Below the pieces are notes generated by a model that was not told the DNA's origin, did not search any database, and saw only the letters and a list, made by a program, of their open reading frames with translations. DNA of 64,000 nucleotides. Source: JAMZMI01 sp039944535 (GTDB lineage Bacteria; Bacteroidota; Bacteroidia; Cytophagales; Cyclobacteriaceae). Made by a program: the position numbers and the translations under genes. Of the stretch, positions 1 through 9,600 are shown piece after piece; position 1 is the stretch's first letter, and each line of letters begins with the position of its first letter. The stretch is taken from positions 682,001 through 746,000 of the forward strand of contig JBDUYP010000022.1 in NCBI GenBank assembly GCA_039944535.1, in the 5' to 3' direction.

Positions 1-49
1 CCATTTTTGAAGTCTGATCAACTTCTCAGTTTATTGAATTTTAAGGAAT

Positions 50-2539
50 CTATCTCCTCAACCTCAAAGCATTCCCTATTACACTTACAGAACTCATACT
101 CATCGCAAGAGCCGCAAGCATCGGACTCAACAAAAGACCAAATACAGGAAAAAGTACCCCTGCGGCTATTGGTACACCTAGCATATTGTAAACGAAAGCA
201 AAGAACAGATTCTGCTTGATGTTTCGCATCACATCTGTGCTGAGTTTCCTCGCGCGTACGATTCCATCCAACTCTCCTTTCACCAAGGTAAGACTTGCAC
301 TTTCAATAGCTACATCGGTACCAGTCCCCATGGCAATTCCTACATTGGCCTGAGCAAGGGCTGGAGCATCATTGATTCCATCACCGGCCATAGCTACAAT
401 CTTTCCCTCTTCCTGCAGCGCTTTGACTTTCTCGTATTTGTTTTCCGGTAAGAGATCTGCTTCATATCCATCTAATCCAAGCTTATCTGCAACCGCTTTG
501 GCTGTATTCTTATTGTCACCAGTGAGCATAATCACCTCCAGGCCTTGGTCTTGCAAATGCTTAATGGCATCAGCTGATGATTCTTTGATTGGGTCAGCTA
601 CGCTGATGAACCCTGCTACTTCCTTATCAATAACTATAAACATGACCGTTTGTCCTTCCAGCTGTCTTTGCTTCACATCTTCATTATGCTCCTCACCCAG
701 TGTTAAATCAAATTCCTCCAGGAGCTTTTTGTTGCCAATGGCTATTTGAAGCCCATCTACTTTGCCTGTAATGCCTTTACCGGTAATGGAGTTAAAATCG
801 TCAACCTTCTGAGGTTTCAATCCTTTGTTTTCAGCACCTTCGACAATGGCATGTGCCAATGGATGTTCACTACTTGATTCAAGTGAAGCAACATTTTTAA
901 GAATGTCGTCCGCACTATGTCTTTCATTAATGGACTGAACATCTTGCAAGGATGGCTTCCCTTGTGTTATCGTTCCGGTTTTATCAATGACCAGTGTGGT
1001 CACCTTGTGCATTTCTTCTATGGCTCTTGCATCCTTTACCAAAATCCCCTGCTTCGCACCTTTTCCTGTTCCCACCATGATGGACATAGGAGTTGCTAAT
1101 CCTAATGCACACGGACAGGCAATGATTAGCACGGTCACTGCGCTGGTAAAGGCATAAACTAACTTAGGATCAGGACCCCAAATCGTCCAAACAGCAAAAG
1201 CAATGATGGCAATCGTAACAACGATTGGCACGAAGTAGCTGGACACTTTATCTGCCAGATTCTGAATGGGTGCCTTTGTCCGACTGGCTTTATTGACCAT
1301 CTCGATGATCTGGGATAGCAGTGTATCACTTCCTACTTTCTGCGCTTTCATTTGAAAGGTACTGGTGCCATTGATCGTTCCCCCTATCACATTGTCTCCT
1401 TCGGATTTCTCAACGGGAACAGGCTCACCAGTAATCATCGACTCATCAATACTGCTTTTTCCTTCGATTATCTCTCCATCTACCGGAATCTTTTCACCTG
1501 GTTTAATCTTAATAATGTCATCCAGCTTCACATGCTCTAATGGAATTGTCATCTCTTCGCCATCTCTAATTACCGTTGCTTCAGGCGGTACAAGGTTGAG
1601 AAGCTCCTTGATGGCAGAATTGGTTTGACTTCTTGCTTTTGCTTCCAATAATTGTCCTAATAGAATCAGGGTAAGAATGACAACTGCAGCTTCAAAATAT
1701 AAGTGAACAGCTCCTCCCTCTGATTTGAATTGATCAGGGAAAATATCAGGAAACAGCAAGGCAAAAATGCTAAACAGGTATGCAGCTCCAGCTCCCAACG
1801 TGATGAGTGTCCACATGTTCGGAGAGCGATTGATGATGGATTTGTACCCTCTCACAAAGAAATTCCAACAAGAGTAAAATATGACCGGTGTACTTAATGC
1901 CAACTGCACCCAACCCCAGGTCTTGTCACTTGCGATTCCAGATAAAGAAACACCTATCATCTCACTCATGGCGATAAAGAAGACGGGGAGTGTGAATGCC
2001 ACCGAAATCCAGAACTTGGTCAGCATTTTCTTGTATGCTTTCTGTTCCTCCGAACCATCATCAGCAGAAGCTTTTTTCGGTTCCAAATCCATTCCACATT
2101 TCGGACATGATCCTGGATGATCCTGCTCTACTTCAGGGTGCATCGGGCAGGTGTAAATGGTTTTTGAACTTTCTTCCTTTTCTAAATCCATACCACACTT
2201 TGGACAATCTCCTGGCTTGTCATATTTCTTATCCCCTTCACAAAGCATGGGACAATAGTATTTGCCAGACCCTCCAGTGTCCTTCTTTTTAATTTCCGGC
2301 ATGGGATGGTGATGATGCTCATGAGACCCTGGAAGGTGAATGTCATAGCGACCTCCGTCATTTTGCAAGGCTCCTTTAAGTGACTCAATGGAAATATGAG
2401 ACTCCATTTGAACAACCGCTTCCTTATTTGCTAAATCAACGGATACATCGGAAATACCCTCAACTGCTTTGAGGGTTTTCTCTACATGACTCTTGCAACC
2501 ATTGCAGGTCATTCCGGAAATTTGATACGTATGCTTCAT
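50..2539 (-). CDS. copA: Copper-translocating P1B-type ATPase
   Basis: ATP-driven export of Cu+ (or Ag+) across the inner membrane. The 829-residue protein starts with an HMA domain (GMTCNGC, residues about 8-14), followed by two short heavy-metal-binding modules of the YCPM...CPKCGMDLE type (about 93-120 and 129-155) that are typical of Bacteroidota CopA. The ATPase core shows the P1B metal motif CPCALG in the sixth membrane helix, the phosphorylation motif DKTGTIT, the HP dipeptide in SSEHPLAHA, and GDGINDAP. The C-terminal helix has the MSMSS pattern seen in Cu+ ATPases. It is last in the arsR-merTP-cysteine protein-copA run and is separated from the small Cys protein by 110 bp, so it may also have its own promoter. 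Family assignment is firm; Cu rather than Ag is inferred from motifs. Confidence 0.95.
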   Translation of the reverse strand: MKHTYQISGMTCNGCKSHVEKTLKAVEGISDVSVDLANKEAVVQMESHISIESLKGALQNDGGRYDIHLPGSHEHHHHPMPEIKKKDTGGSGKYYCPMLCEGDKKYDKPGDCPKCGMDLEKEESSKTIYTCPMHPEVEQDHPGSCPKCGMDLEPKKASADDGSEEQKAYKKMLTKFWISVAFTLPVFFIAMSEMIGVSLSGIASDKTWGWVQLALSTPVIFYSCWNFFVRGYKSIINRSPNMWTLITLGAGAAYLFSIFALLFPDIFPDQFKSEGGAVHLYFEAAVVILTLILLGQLLEAKARSQTNSAIKELLNLVPPEATVIRDGEEMTIPLEHVKLDDIIKIKPGEKIPVDGEIIEGKSSIDESMITGEPVPVEKSEGDNVIGGTINGTSTFQMKAQKVGSDTLLSQIIEMVNKASRTKAPIQNLADKVSSYFVPIVVTIAIIAFAVWTIWGPDPKLVYAFTSAVTVLIIACPCALGLATPMSIMVGTGKGAKQGILVKDARAIEEMHKVTTLVIDKTGTITQGKPSLQDVQSINERHSADDILKNVASLESSSEHPLAHAIVEGAENKGLKPQKVDDFNSITGKGITGKVDGLQIAIGNKKLLEEFDLTLGEEHNEDVKQRQLEGQTVMFIVIDKEVAGFISVADPIKESSADAIKHLQDQGLEVIMLTGDNKNTAKAVADKLGLDGYEADLLPENKYEKVKALQEEGKIVAMAGDGINDAPALAQANVGIAMGTGTDVAIESASLTLVKGELDGIVRARKLSTDVMRNIKQNLFFAFVYNMLGVPIAAGVLFPVFGLLLSPMLAALAMSMSSVSVIGNALRLRR

Positions 2540-2610
2540 CGCTTGCCTAATTTGTACGAAAGGTCGACGAATCCGAATCGGGTCGCTGATAGAATTATGG
2601 TTTTGATTTA

Positions 2611-2618
2611 CAAAATTA
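2611..2618 (-). promoter_or_regulatory. Candidate -7 box upstream of copA
   Basis: TAATTTTG on the minus strand fits the Bacteroidota -7 consensus TAnnTTTG and lies 72 bp before the copA start, in the 110-bp gap. No convincing -33 TTTG at the usual distance is visible, so this is weak. Confidence 0.25.
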
Positions 2619-2649
2619 TGCCTTACAAATCGAGGGAATTAATCGCAAT

Positions 2650-2880
2650 TTATCCGCAGCAACTATTCTTCCCACCTTCCTGAATGGGAGGGCAGGCCAC
2701 AGTGCCATAACTACAGTACACACAACAATCACCTGATTTGGGCTTCAACACCTGGTTGCAACTTTCGCATTCATAGAAGTATTGGCACGCATCTATGGGC
2801 ATGGTTTCTTCCTTCTGATGTCTGCATTTTGGACAGGTGATGGTGGATTGTAAAACTGCTTCTTTCTCCATCTTATTCAT
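2650..2880 (-). CDS. Small Cys-rich GDCCVYCSYG-motif protein
   Basis: A 76-residue cytoplasmic-looking protein with four Cys clusters: CPKC, CESC, the motif GDCCVYCSYG, and a C-terminal CCG tail. The pattern resembles a small zinc-ribbon or metal-binding protein. Proteins with this motif are known as companions of MerT/MerTP in Bacteroidota; the biochemical role is not established. The start at 2880 (MNKMEK) was chosen because it overlaps the merTP stop by 8 bp, giving translational coupling; a start three codons later is also possible. It could carry or buffer the metal imported by MerTP. Confidence 0.75.
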   Translation of the reverse strand: MNKMEKEAVLQSTITCPKCRHQKEETMPIDACQYFYECESCNQVLKPKSGDCCVYCSYGTVACPPIQEGGKNSCCG

Positions 2881-3511
2881 TTTTTGGCTTCTCAATTACT
2901 GTGTATCCCGTTTTATTGATCGCTTCTATGATTGTTTTTTCTTCGAGCTTAGATGGTACATACTCTATAGTGGCAGAACCTTCCGCATAGATGGCATCCA
3001 CAGACTTCACACCCTGAAGCGCCCCAACCTCATGTTCAATATGTGCTTCACATCCCGCACAGGTCATTCCCATTACATCCAGAACAATCTTATTTGTTTT
3101 GGTTGAGTCTTGTTCAATAAAGGTGACAGGTGTCTGGCTCCCTCCATTGGAATAGAAAATATGAGCGTAGCTGGGAAACGAGAGCATCAATACCGCAAAG
3201 ACCGTAACGATTCCCAGAAACTTCTTAGACTGCCAAAAGGAGGGACGCTCACCCTCATTACAGGCACAGTCGATTTCCTCCTGAGTCCTGGGTGGTAATT
3301 TTTGATACCAGGCAAACCCTAATACCAAAATGGTGAGGCCTATTAAGTAAGGTCTAAAAGGCTCCATCCACGAAAAGGACGAAGCAATGCCTCCAATCCC
3401 TGCCACCGTGGCAAAAACAGGTGTGATACAACAAAGTGATGCTGTTATGGCCACCAACAAACCTGCCCCAACACTTTTGGAGGTTGTATTTGTTTGATTT
3501 GAATTGCTCAT
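2873..3511 (-). CDS. merTP: Mercuric transport fusion protein MerTP
   Basis: Inner-membrane metal transporter of the MerT type fused to a MerP-like HMA domain. Residues about 15-125 hold three predicted membrane helices, with the MerT Cys-Cys pair in the first (ASLCCITP) and a second pair (DCAC) in the loop. The last 70 residues form an HMA domain with GMTCAGC. In known systems MerT/MerP takes Hg(II) in for reduction by MerA. It overlaps arsR by 4 bp (ATGA) and the following Cys protein by 8 bp. No mercuric reductase is present in this window, so substrate Hg(II) is inferred from family only. Confidence 0.88.
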   Translation of the reverse strand: MSNSNQTNTTSKSVGAGLLVAITASLCCITPVFATVAGIGGIASSFSWMEPFRPYLIGLTILVLGFAWYQKLPPRTQEEIDCACNEGERPSFWQSKKFLGIVTVFAVLMLSFPSYAHIFYSNGGSQTPVTFIEQDSTKTNKIVLDVMGMTCAGCEAHIEHEVGALQGVKSVDAIYAEGSATIEYVPSKLEEKTIIEAINKTGYTVIEKPKNE

Positions 3512-3882
3512 GAGATTACTTCCTTTTGATTCTGCTGTAGCAAGCCATCCAACACTGGTTTGATAATCTGAATATTGGTTCCTACCAGAGAATAGAAGAC
3601 CGTTTGGCCTACTTTCTTGTCTTTGACAAGCTTCCCGTCCTTTAGCTTACGTAAATGCTGTGAAACTCCTCCCACAGATATATCCAGAATGTCGCTTAGG
3701 TCACAAGGACACATTTCTCCTTCTTTATGAAGAAGAAAAAGAATTTTTAACCTGGCAGCATTCCCTGAAAGATTAAATATCTGGGTCGCCTGGTCTAGCT
3801 GATCATCAATTTGATTCAGTGATTCCTTGCATTCCTTAATTTGGACGGGATCCGCCAATACTCTTATACAGGTCTTGCTCAT
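3508..3882 (-). CDS. ArsR/SmtB-family metal-responsive repressor
   Basis: A 124-residue winged-helix repressor. The core NAARLKILFLL...CPCDLSDIL...VGGVSQHLRKLKDGKLV matches ArsR/SmtB proteins. CPCDLS sits where ArsR/CadC proteins place thiolate metal ligands ahead of the recognition helix, and further Cys residues occur at the N-terminus (C5, C18). It is first in an operon with merTP, overlapping it by 4 bp. A 20-bp palindrome begins 9 bp before its start codon, consistent with autoregulation. The metal sensed could be Hg, Cu, Cd or Zn; the sequence alone does not decide. Confidence 0.9.
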   Translation of the reverse strand: MSKTCIRVLADPVQIKECKESLNQIDDQLDQATQIFNLSGNAARLKILFLLHKEGEMCPCDLSDILDISVGGVSQHLRKLKDGKLVKDKKVGQTVFYSLVGTNIQIIKPVLDGLLQQNQKEVIS

Positions 3883-3890
3883 CTTTTAAT

Positions 3891-3910
3891 GTTTTAGCAA
3901 TTACTAAAAC
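3891..3910. promoter_or_regulatory. ArsR-type operator palindrome
   Basis: A 20-bp near-perfect palindrome, GTTTTAGCAATTACTAAAAC, with 9 of 10 arm positions paired, 9 bp upstream of the arsR start. On the minus strand it follows TATCTTTC, a near match to the -7 consensus TAnnTTTG, so a bound repressor would cover the transcription start. The ArsR protein encoded next to it is the natural ligand (inference). Confidence 0.6.
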
Positions 3911-3945
3911 GAAAGATACCAGGAAAGGTTCAGTATTTAAGAGAA

Positions 3946-3967
3946 TGCTAAAATATTGGCATTAGCA
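3946..3967. repeat. Inverted repeat in the CDF-arsR gap
   Basis: TGCTAA and TTAGCA arms are separated by 10 bp; the right arm overlaps the stop codon of the CDF gene. It shares the TTAGCA core with the arsR operator, so it may be a second, weaker repressor site or a weak transcript-end hairpin. Confidence 0.3.
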
Positions 3968-4849
3968 ATCCTCCAACTCACAATTCTCGTCCTGCCCTTC
4001 AAACTCTATCGTGATATGGTTAATGGATTCATCTTTGAGCTTTGATCTCACTTTCTCTTTAAGCTTGGCCTGCTCGGAAAGTTTGTGGTCTTTGTCTAAT
4101 CTTAGATGAATCGTAAGGATATTGTATTCCCCATCCAAAGACCAAACGTGATTGTCATGCACATCTGTGATTTCCGAAATATCCTTGAGTTTCTCTTTGA
4201 TATCCTCCAGAGAGACATCTTCCGGAATGCCTTGCAGGATTACCAACATACTTTTTCTTAGATTCTTGTATACATTGTACAGTACAAAAAGGGAAATTAG
4301 AACCGAGAGCAACGGATCTATAAATGGCGCATCAGTATACATCATAATGATACTACCGATAAGCACTGCTACCCAGCCTAAAACATCTTCCAATAGATGT
4401 AGTGAAACTACTTTTTCATTTAAAGACTCACCTTTTCGGAGTTTCAAAACAGCAGCTCCATTGACCACTATTCCCAAAATAGCGAGATAGAGCATCCCTT
4501 GAACGTTGGTTTCTCCTGGATTGAAAAGTTCAGGAATTGCTTTAGTGAGTATGAATATGGATCCGGCAACTAAAACGATAGAATTGATGATAGCACCTAA
4601 TAGAGAAAACCGCTTATATCCATAAGAAAACTTCTTTGTTCTTCCTTTCTTGGAGAGCTTTTGAAAGTACCATGAGAGTCCCAAACTGAGGCTATCTCCC
4701 AGATCATGCAATGCGTCTGAAAGGATAGCTAAACTATTGGTGTAGAGCCCACCAATGACTTCAATAATGGTGAAGCTCAGGTTGAGAAAGAAGGCAACTT
4801 TTACATTGCCTTCTGAATGATTATTTGAATGATCGTGATTATGTCCCAT
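3962..4849 (-). CDS. CDF-family cation efflux transporter (CzcD/ZitB type)
   Basis: Proton-coupled export of Zn(II), Co(II) or Cd(II) from the cytoplasm. The 295-residue protein has a His-rich N-terminus (GHNHDHSNNH), six membrane helices, the two transport-site motifs HxxxD in helix 2 (HDLGD) and helix 5 (HLLED), and a C-terminal ZT-dimer domain from about residue 205. The C-terminus is acidic and Cys-containing (ENCELEDC). The ATG at 4849 was chosen because the His-rich start follows it directly and it lies 2 bp after the stop of the preceding transporter. It ends the efflux group led by the CzcA-TolC fusion. Confidence 0.92.
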   Translation of the reverse strand: MGHNHDHSNNHSEGNVKVAFFLNLSFTIIEVIGGLYTNSLAILSDALHDLGDSLSLGLSWYFQKLSKKGRTKKFSYGYKRFSLLGAIINSIVLVAGSIFILTKAIPELFNPGETNVQGMLYLAILGIVVNGAAVLKLRKGESLNEKVVSLHLLEDVLGWVAVLIGSIIMMYTDAPFIDPLLSVLISLFVLYNVYKNLRKSMLVILQGIPEDVSLEDIKEKLKDISEITDVHDNHVWSLDGEYNILTIHLRLDKDHKLSEQAKLKEKVRSKLKDESINHITIEFEGQDENCELEDC

Positions 4850-4851
4850 TT

Positions 4852-5484
4852 TCAACAACAGTTATCATTACAACTAAGTCCATTACCCTTTGACTTTTCA
4901 AATGCTTCCTTTCCTTCCTTAAACGCATACCACGCAATACCCAAACTTCCGATGGCATCAATGTAAGGGATAGAAAAAATCTCGTAAGCTAGACTTGAGC
5001 CTAACAGGATGAATGAAAGGTAGAAGCATGTTTTGGTGCAATTGGCATCAGAGATAATTGGTTCCGAATTGAGTTTGTGGCCTACATCCGATTTTGCTTT
5101 ATAAAGGAAGTACATTGTCAGAATAGATAAAACTGATAATACAATTCCAATCATAGTGGTTTCAGGCTTTGATCCATTATATAGACTGCTGGTTGCTCCG
5201 AAAATCAATCCTGCTGTTAAAAGGTAGAATGCTGAACCTGTCACTTTCAATGCAGTTCTTTCAAATGAATCTCTCTCTGAAACCTCATTTCTGTTCATCC
5301 TCCAGATCATGTGAGCTATTCCGATACCTGAGAGCACTTCCACAAAACTGTCAAGACCAAACCCAAAGAGTGCCAGGGTTTCATCCTGTGCTCCATAAAA
5401 GGTAGCCACACCACCTTCTATCAGATTGTAGAAGATGGTGATCAGGCTAAGTACATATGCTCTATTTAGAAGCTTAGTGTCCAT
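4852..5484 (-). CDS. Divergent CDF-like cation transporter
   Basis: A 210-residue membrane protein with about five or six helices that aligns in outline with CDF proteins but lacks the C-terminal ZT-dimer domain. The helix-2 metal site reads DSFVE (DxxxE) rather than HxxxD, and the helix-5 site carries D and C residues (SDANCTKTC). The C-terminus is CNDNCC. The start at 5484 overlaps the adaptor stop by 11 bp and has an AGGAGG-like stretch just upstream; an earlier upstream start would read through the adaptor gene. Function is probably metal transport; the substrate may differ from that of its canonical CDF neighbour. Confidence 0.75.
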   Translation of the reverse strand: MDTKLLNRAYVLSLITIFYNLIEGGVATFYGAQDETLALFGFGLDSFVEVLSGIGIAHMIWRMNRNEVSERDSFERTALKVTGSAFYLLTAGLIFGATSSLYNGSKPETTMIGIVLSVLSILTMYFLYKAKSDVGHKLNSEPIISDANCTKTCFYLSFILLGSSLAYEIFSIPYIDAIGSLGIAWYAFKEGKEAFEKSKGNGLSCNDNCC

Positions 5485-6670
5485 GTCCTCCTTCTTCTTC
5501 GGTATTTTTAGCTTTTGCCAGTACGGTAAATGCACCTTGAGTGACCAAATCAATCGAGGTGATATCAATGGCGGAGTTTATCAAACTGATCTGCGTGAAT
5601 CCATCTTCATCAAACCCTTTGATAATCTCAATCATTTCGAAATCATACATGCTTACCTCGTTTTCAATACGCTTATTTCTCAGAGAAAAAACGTAATGTT
5701 TGCCTCCAAATCTTACAATTGATTCCTCTGGAACTGCCCAGGTCTCATTACTGCCTGTTTCAATTTTTGCGGATACATACATTCCTGGAAGCAGGTCTTT
5801 ATCTTTTTTCATCAGGTGACCGTGAACTGTAACCGAACGGTCTTCACGCACACCACTACCAACGAGAAATACCTCTGCTTCCCGCCACTGATCAGGAGCG
5901 TTGGCTAGTGAAAAACGAATTCTCTGACCTTTTTTAATCAGTGGAATATCATTTTCATAAACCGTCAGCTCAACGTGCAGATCATCTGAGTTTGTGATGT
6001 CCATAATTACATCCTGCGGATTGATGTATTTACCTACATTGGTGTACACCTCCCTCACCTGACCTGTCACCGGTGAGTAGATGCTGACAAATGACACCAC
6101 GTTTCCCTCGCCGATTTTAGACGGATTTAACCCGATCATTTTCAGTCGTGCTTCCATGGTTTTTATTCGAGCTTCATTAGCAAGAAAAGCACTCTTGGCT
6201 TGCTGGAAACTTTTACCGGAGGCAACCTTCTCATTGTATAATTCTTGCTGCCTTTCAAATTCAGCCATTAGAAATTCCTGATTAGCAAGACCTTCCAAAT
6301 ACTCCTGTTGAAACTGAATGAATTCAGGATTTTCGATGGTCACTAAAAGCTGACCTTTTCTCACTGAAGTGCCCGGAAGCATATCTGTGTATTTCACAAA
6401 TCCACCATAGGGCATGTTGATTGAGATGTTGCTTTTTGGAGGAACGTCAATGACGCCATTCACTCGTAGTTCTGAGCCCATGACTCGTTTTTCGATCGAT
6501 CCGATTTTGATATTCGCCTGATCAAATTGTGTCTGGGTTAGCTCTATGCCACTTTCCTCTTCATTATGTTCTTCTGTCTGCTCGGCTGGTTTTGAACTAC
6601 ATGAAATAATGACTGCACTCATAAGAGTGATCGCCAATGCCTTGTTGATATATTGATATATAGTTTTCAT
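5474..6670 (-). CDS. RND periplasmic adaptor lipoprotein (CzcB/CusB type)
   Basis: Membrane-fusion protein linking the inner-membrane pump to the outer-membrane factor. The 398-residue protein has a lipoprotein signal ending at ISCSS, then the usual barrel-sandwich, hairpin and beta-barrel order; PVTGQVREVYTNVGKYI (about 200-216) is the lipoyl-like return strand. The C-terminal tail is GGHGH, a possible metal-binding end. It lies 11 bp after the CzcA-TolC fusion and overlaps the next transporter gene. Unlike the second adaptor in this window it has no N-terminal heavy-metal-binding module and no DUF3347 domain. Confidence 0.9.
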   Translation of the reverse strand: MKTIYQYINKALAITLMSAVIISCSSKPAEQTEEHNEEESGIELTQTQFDQANIKIGSIEKRVMGSELRVNGVIDVPPKSNISINMPYGGFVKYTDMLPGTSVRKGQLLVTIENPEFIQFQQEYLEGLANQEFLMAEFERQQELYNEKVASGKSFQQAKSAFLANEARIKTMEARLKMIGLNPSKIGEGNVVSFVSIYSPVTGQVREVYTNVGKYINPQDVIMDITNSDDLHVELTVYENDIPLIKKGQRIRFSLANAPDQWREAEVFLVGSGVREDRSVTVHGHLMKKDKDLLPGMYVSAKIETGSNETWAVPEESIVRFGGKHYVFSLRNKRIENEVSMYDFEMIEIIKGFDEDGFTQISLINSAIDITSIDLVTQGAFTVLAKAKNTEEEGGHGH

Positions 6671-6681
6671 TTTTTTTGTCT

Positions 6682-9600
6682 TTATTGAATTCCTGAAATG
6701 AATTCGATTTGGATAATGGTCTGATTGTATTGGTTGAGAATGTCGAGGTAATTAAACCTGACACTCAGGGATCTATTGAGCCCCTGGGTATACTCCACGT
6801 ACCCTATATCTCCGCTTTGAAACCCTTTTTGCGCTTGATTCAGTATTAACTCCGCCTGTGGAAGAGCATTCGTCCGGTAATAGTTGAGACTGTTTTGAAA
6901 TTTATAATACTGCTGCAGCAGCGATTGCAAACGTCCCTCCAACTCGTTGCTCGCGGATTGAACCAATGCTTCATTTTCCTGTTTTTTCAGTTCAATCGTC
7001 CTGATGGCAGATGCCTGGGATTTTGCACCAAATATGGGAATGGAGATACCTACCTGAAATCCTGTAAAACGATCACCTGAACCGAAATTAACCGGATTTC
7101 CATTGATGTCCTGGTTGGGGCCATTGAGGGATTGATTGAAGTAACCAACCATCAGGTCAGGCATCAGTTTGGATTTTTCCAAAGACTTCTCTTTCTCAGC
7201 AACTGCTATTTGCTGCCTGAACCAGGCCAATGTAGGATTATCGTCCACATCTGCTTCAGCAATCAATGATTCGACTTCCCTTTGGATTAAACTATCACCA
7301 GCCGGATCAATCAATAAATCGGTATTCAAAAGCGTTTTTAGTGACGTTTGATAGATCTCAATGTCAGATTTGTTTTGTTCCAACATCACTTTGATTTCTG
7401 CAACCTGAGATTCTGCAGTAGCCTTTTCAAGCAAATTGGTTTCTCCTGTCCGGTATCTCAAATTGGCTGCTCGCGAAAAACTTTGATAGATACTGTCCTG
7501 CTCCAGAAGAAGCCTCCTTTTATTCTTTTCCATCAGCAGTCCATACCAGGTGGATTTCACCTGCTGAACCAATTCATTTTTTGTAATTGCTTCCCTCCAT
7601 TCACTCGATTCAATTTTCGCATTGGCCAATTTGGATTGATTTGAGTAAACAGTTGGAAAGGCAATGGATTGATTCACATTGAACTGGTTATCATTGTCAA
7701 ACACACTGTTGTATTGCCCGTGCGTCAGACTAACATCAGTCTTTGGCAGATTCCAGCTAGCTCCTTTCAATGTCCTTTCCTGCTGGGTTTTTAAGTCAGC
7801 TGCCCGTAGTGTTGGATTGTTCTTTACAGCAATCTCTATGACCTCATTCAACGTATATTTCGACTGAGTCTCCTGGGCTCGCACGCCCTGAGATTGGAAC
7901 ATGAAAATTCCTACTAACAGGATGGGTAACACAGCTTTGGGTTTCACCTTCAATCCCTTTTCAAAATAGTAATAGAGTATTGGCAGTACGATCAGGGTCA
8001 GAAAAGTAGCTGTAATCAGTCCTCCAATGACCACAGTGGCCAATGGCTTCTGCACTTCGGCACCACCTGACTGAGATAAGGCCATTGGTAGAAACCCAAG
8101 AGACGCAACTGCGGCGGTCATAATCACCGGTCTCAACCGCGTTTTTGTGCCCTGGTAGATTCGTTCAAAGATATCCGAAACACCGTCCTTCTTCAGGTGA
8201 TTGAATTCTGAAATCAGAACGATCCCGTTTAACACGGCTACTCCAAAGAGGGCAATAAACCCAACGCCTGCTGAGATGCTAAAAGGCATTCCTCTCAGAT
8301 AAAGTGCCACTATTCCCCCAATTGCCGACAAAGGAATAGCTGTAAAAATCAGAATTCCTTGTTTGACCGACTTGAACGTGAAATATAGCAGTACAAAGAT
8401 GAGCAGAAGCGCAAGTGGAACAGCCACTGCGAGTCTTTGACGAGCCTCAACTAGATTCTCAAACTGACCTCCGTATGAGATAGAGTAGCCGGGAGCAAAT
8501 ACTACTGCCTGATCAATCTTCTGTCTAAGCTCCGTCACCACACTTTCCACATCCCTGTTTCGAACGTTGAAGGCTACTAAGATTCTGCGTCTTGTATCAT
8601 CACGTTGAATTTGATAAGGCCCGTCTTTGATCTCCACATTGGCGACCTGATACAATGGAATTTGGTGTCCGTCTTTTCGTGAGATGTACAGGTTTCTCAC
8701 CGACCCCAGGTCATTTCGATTGGCCTTATCCAATCTAACCACCAAATCGAAACGCCTTTCATTTTCATACACAAGTCCGGCAGACGCTCCGGCAAATGCG
8801 GCCTGAACTGATCGGTTCACATCCATGATGCTTAATCCGTACTTGGCCAATTGATCCCTTTTGTAGGTGATGACGATTTGAGGAATTCCTGTTACCTCCT
8901 CAATGTACAGGTCAACCGCACCCTCTACTCCTGAAGCGATACTTCCAATTTGATTGGCGTACTCCGATAAATCGTCCAGATTTTCACCATAAATCTTAAC
9001 TGCTACATCCTGTCGCACTCCAGTCATCAGTTCATTAAATCGCATTTGAATCGGTTGCTGAAAACCAAAGGTTACTCCGGGAATTACTTCCAATGCTTCC
9101 GCCATTTTGTTAGCTAGTTCTTCGCGATTGGAGGCCGTAACCCACTCACTTTTATCTTTCAGAATAATCATAAGGTCGGCGGCCTCAATGGGCATAGGAT
9201 CTGTTGGTATCTCCCCAGCTCCAATCTTGGATACCACTTGCTCTACTTCAGGAAATTGATCGAGCAGTATTTTCTCCGCCTGAGTGGTTGCCTTTATTGT
9301 GTTTTCCAGTGAGCTTCCAGTCATTACCCGTGTTTCCACCGCAAAGTCCCCTTCTTCCAATGTTGGGATAAACTCACCTCCCATGTTAGAGAAAAGCCAA
9401 AGTGAACCAGCAAAAAGTCCCACCGCTACCCCAAGGAGAGGTATTCTCTTGTGCATGGCCCAACGAATAATGGGGTCATAGAGCCGATGGAAGAAGTCCA
9501 TGATTTTATCTGAGATATTCTTCTTGTATTCGGTCTTTTTGCTTAGAAATAAGGCGGACATCATTGGAACATAAGTAAGCGACAAGATGAATGCGCCCAA

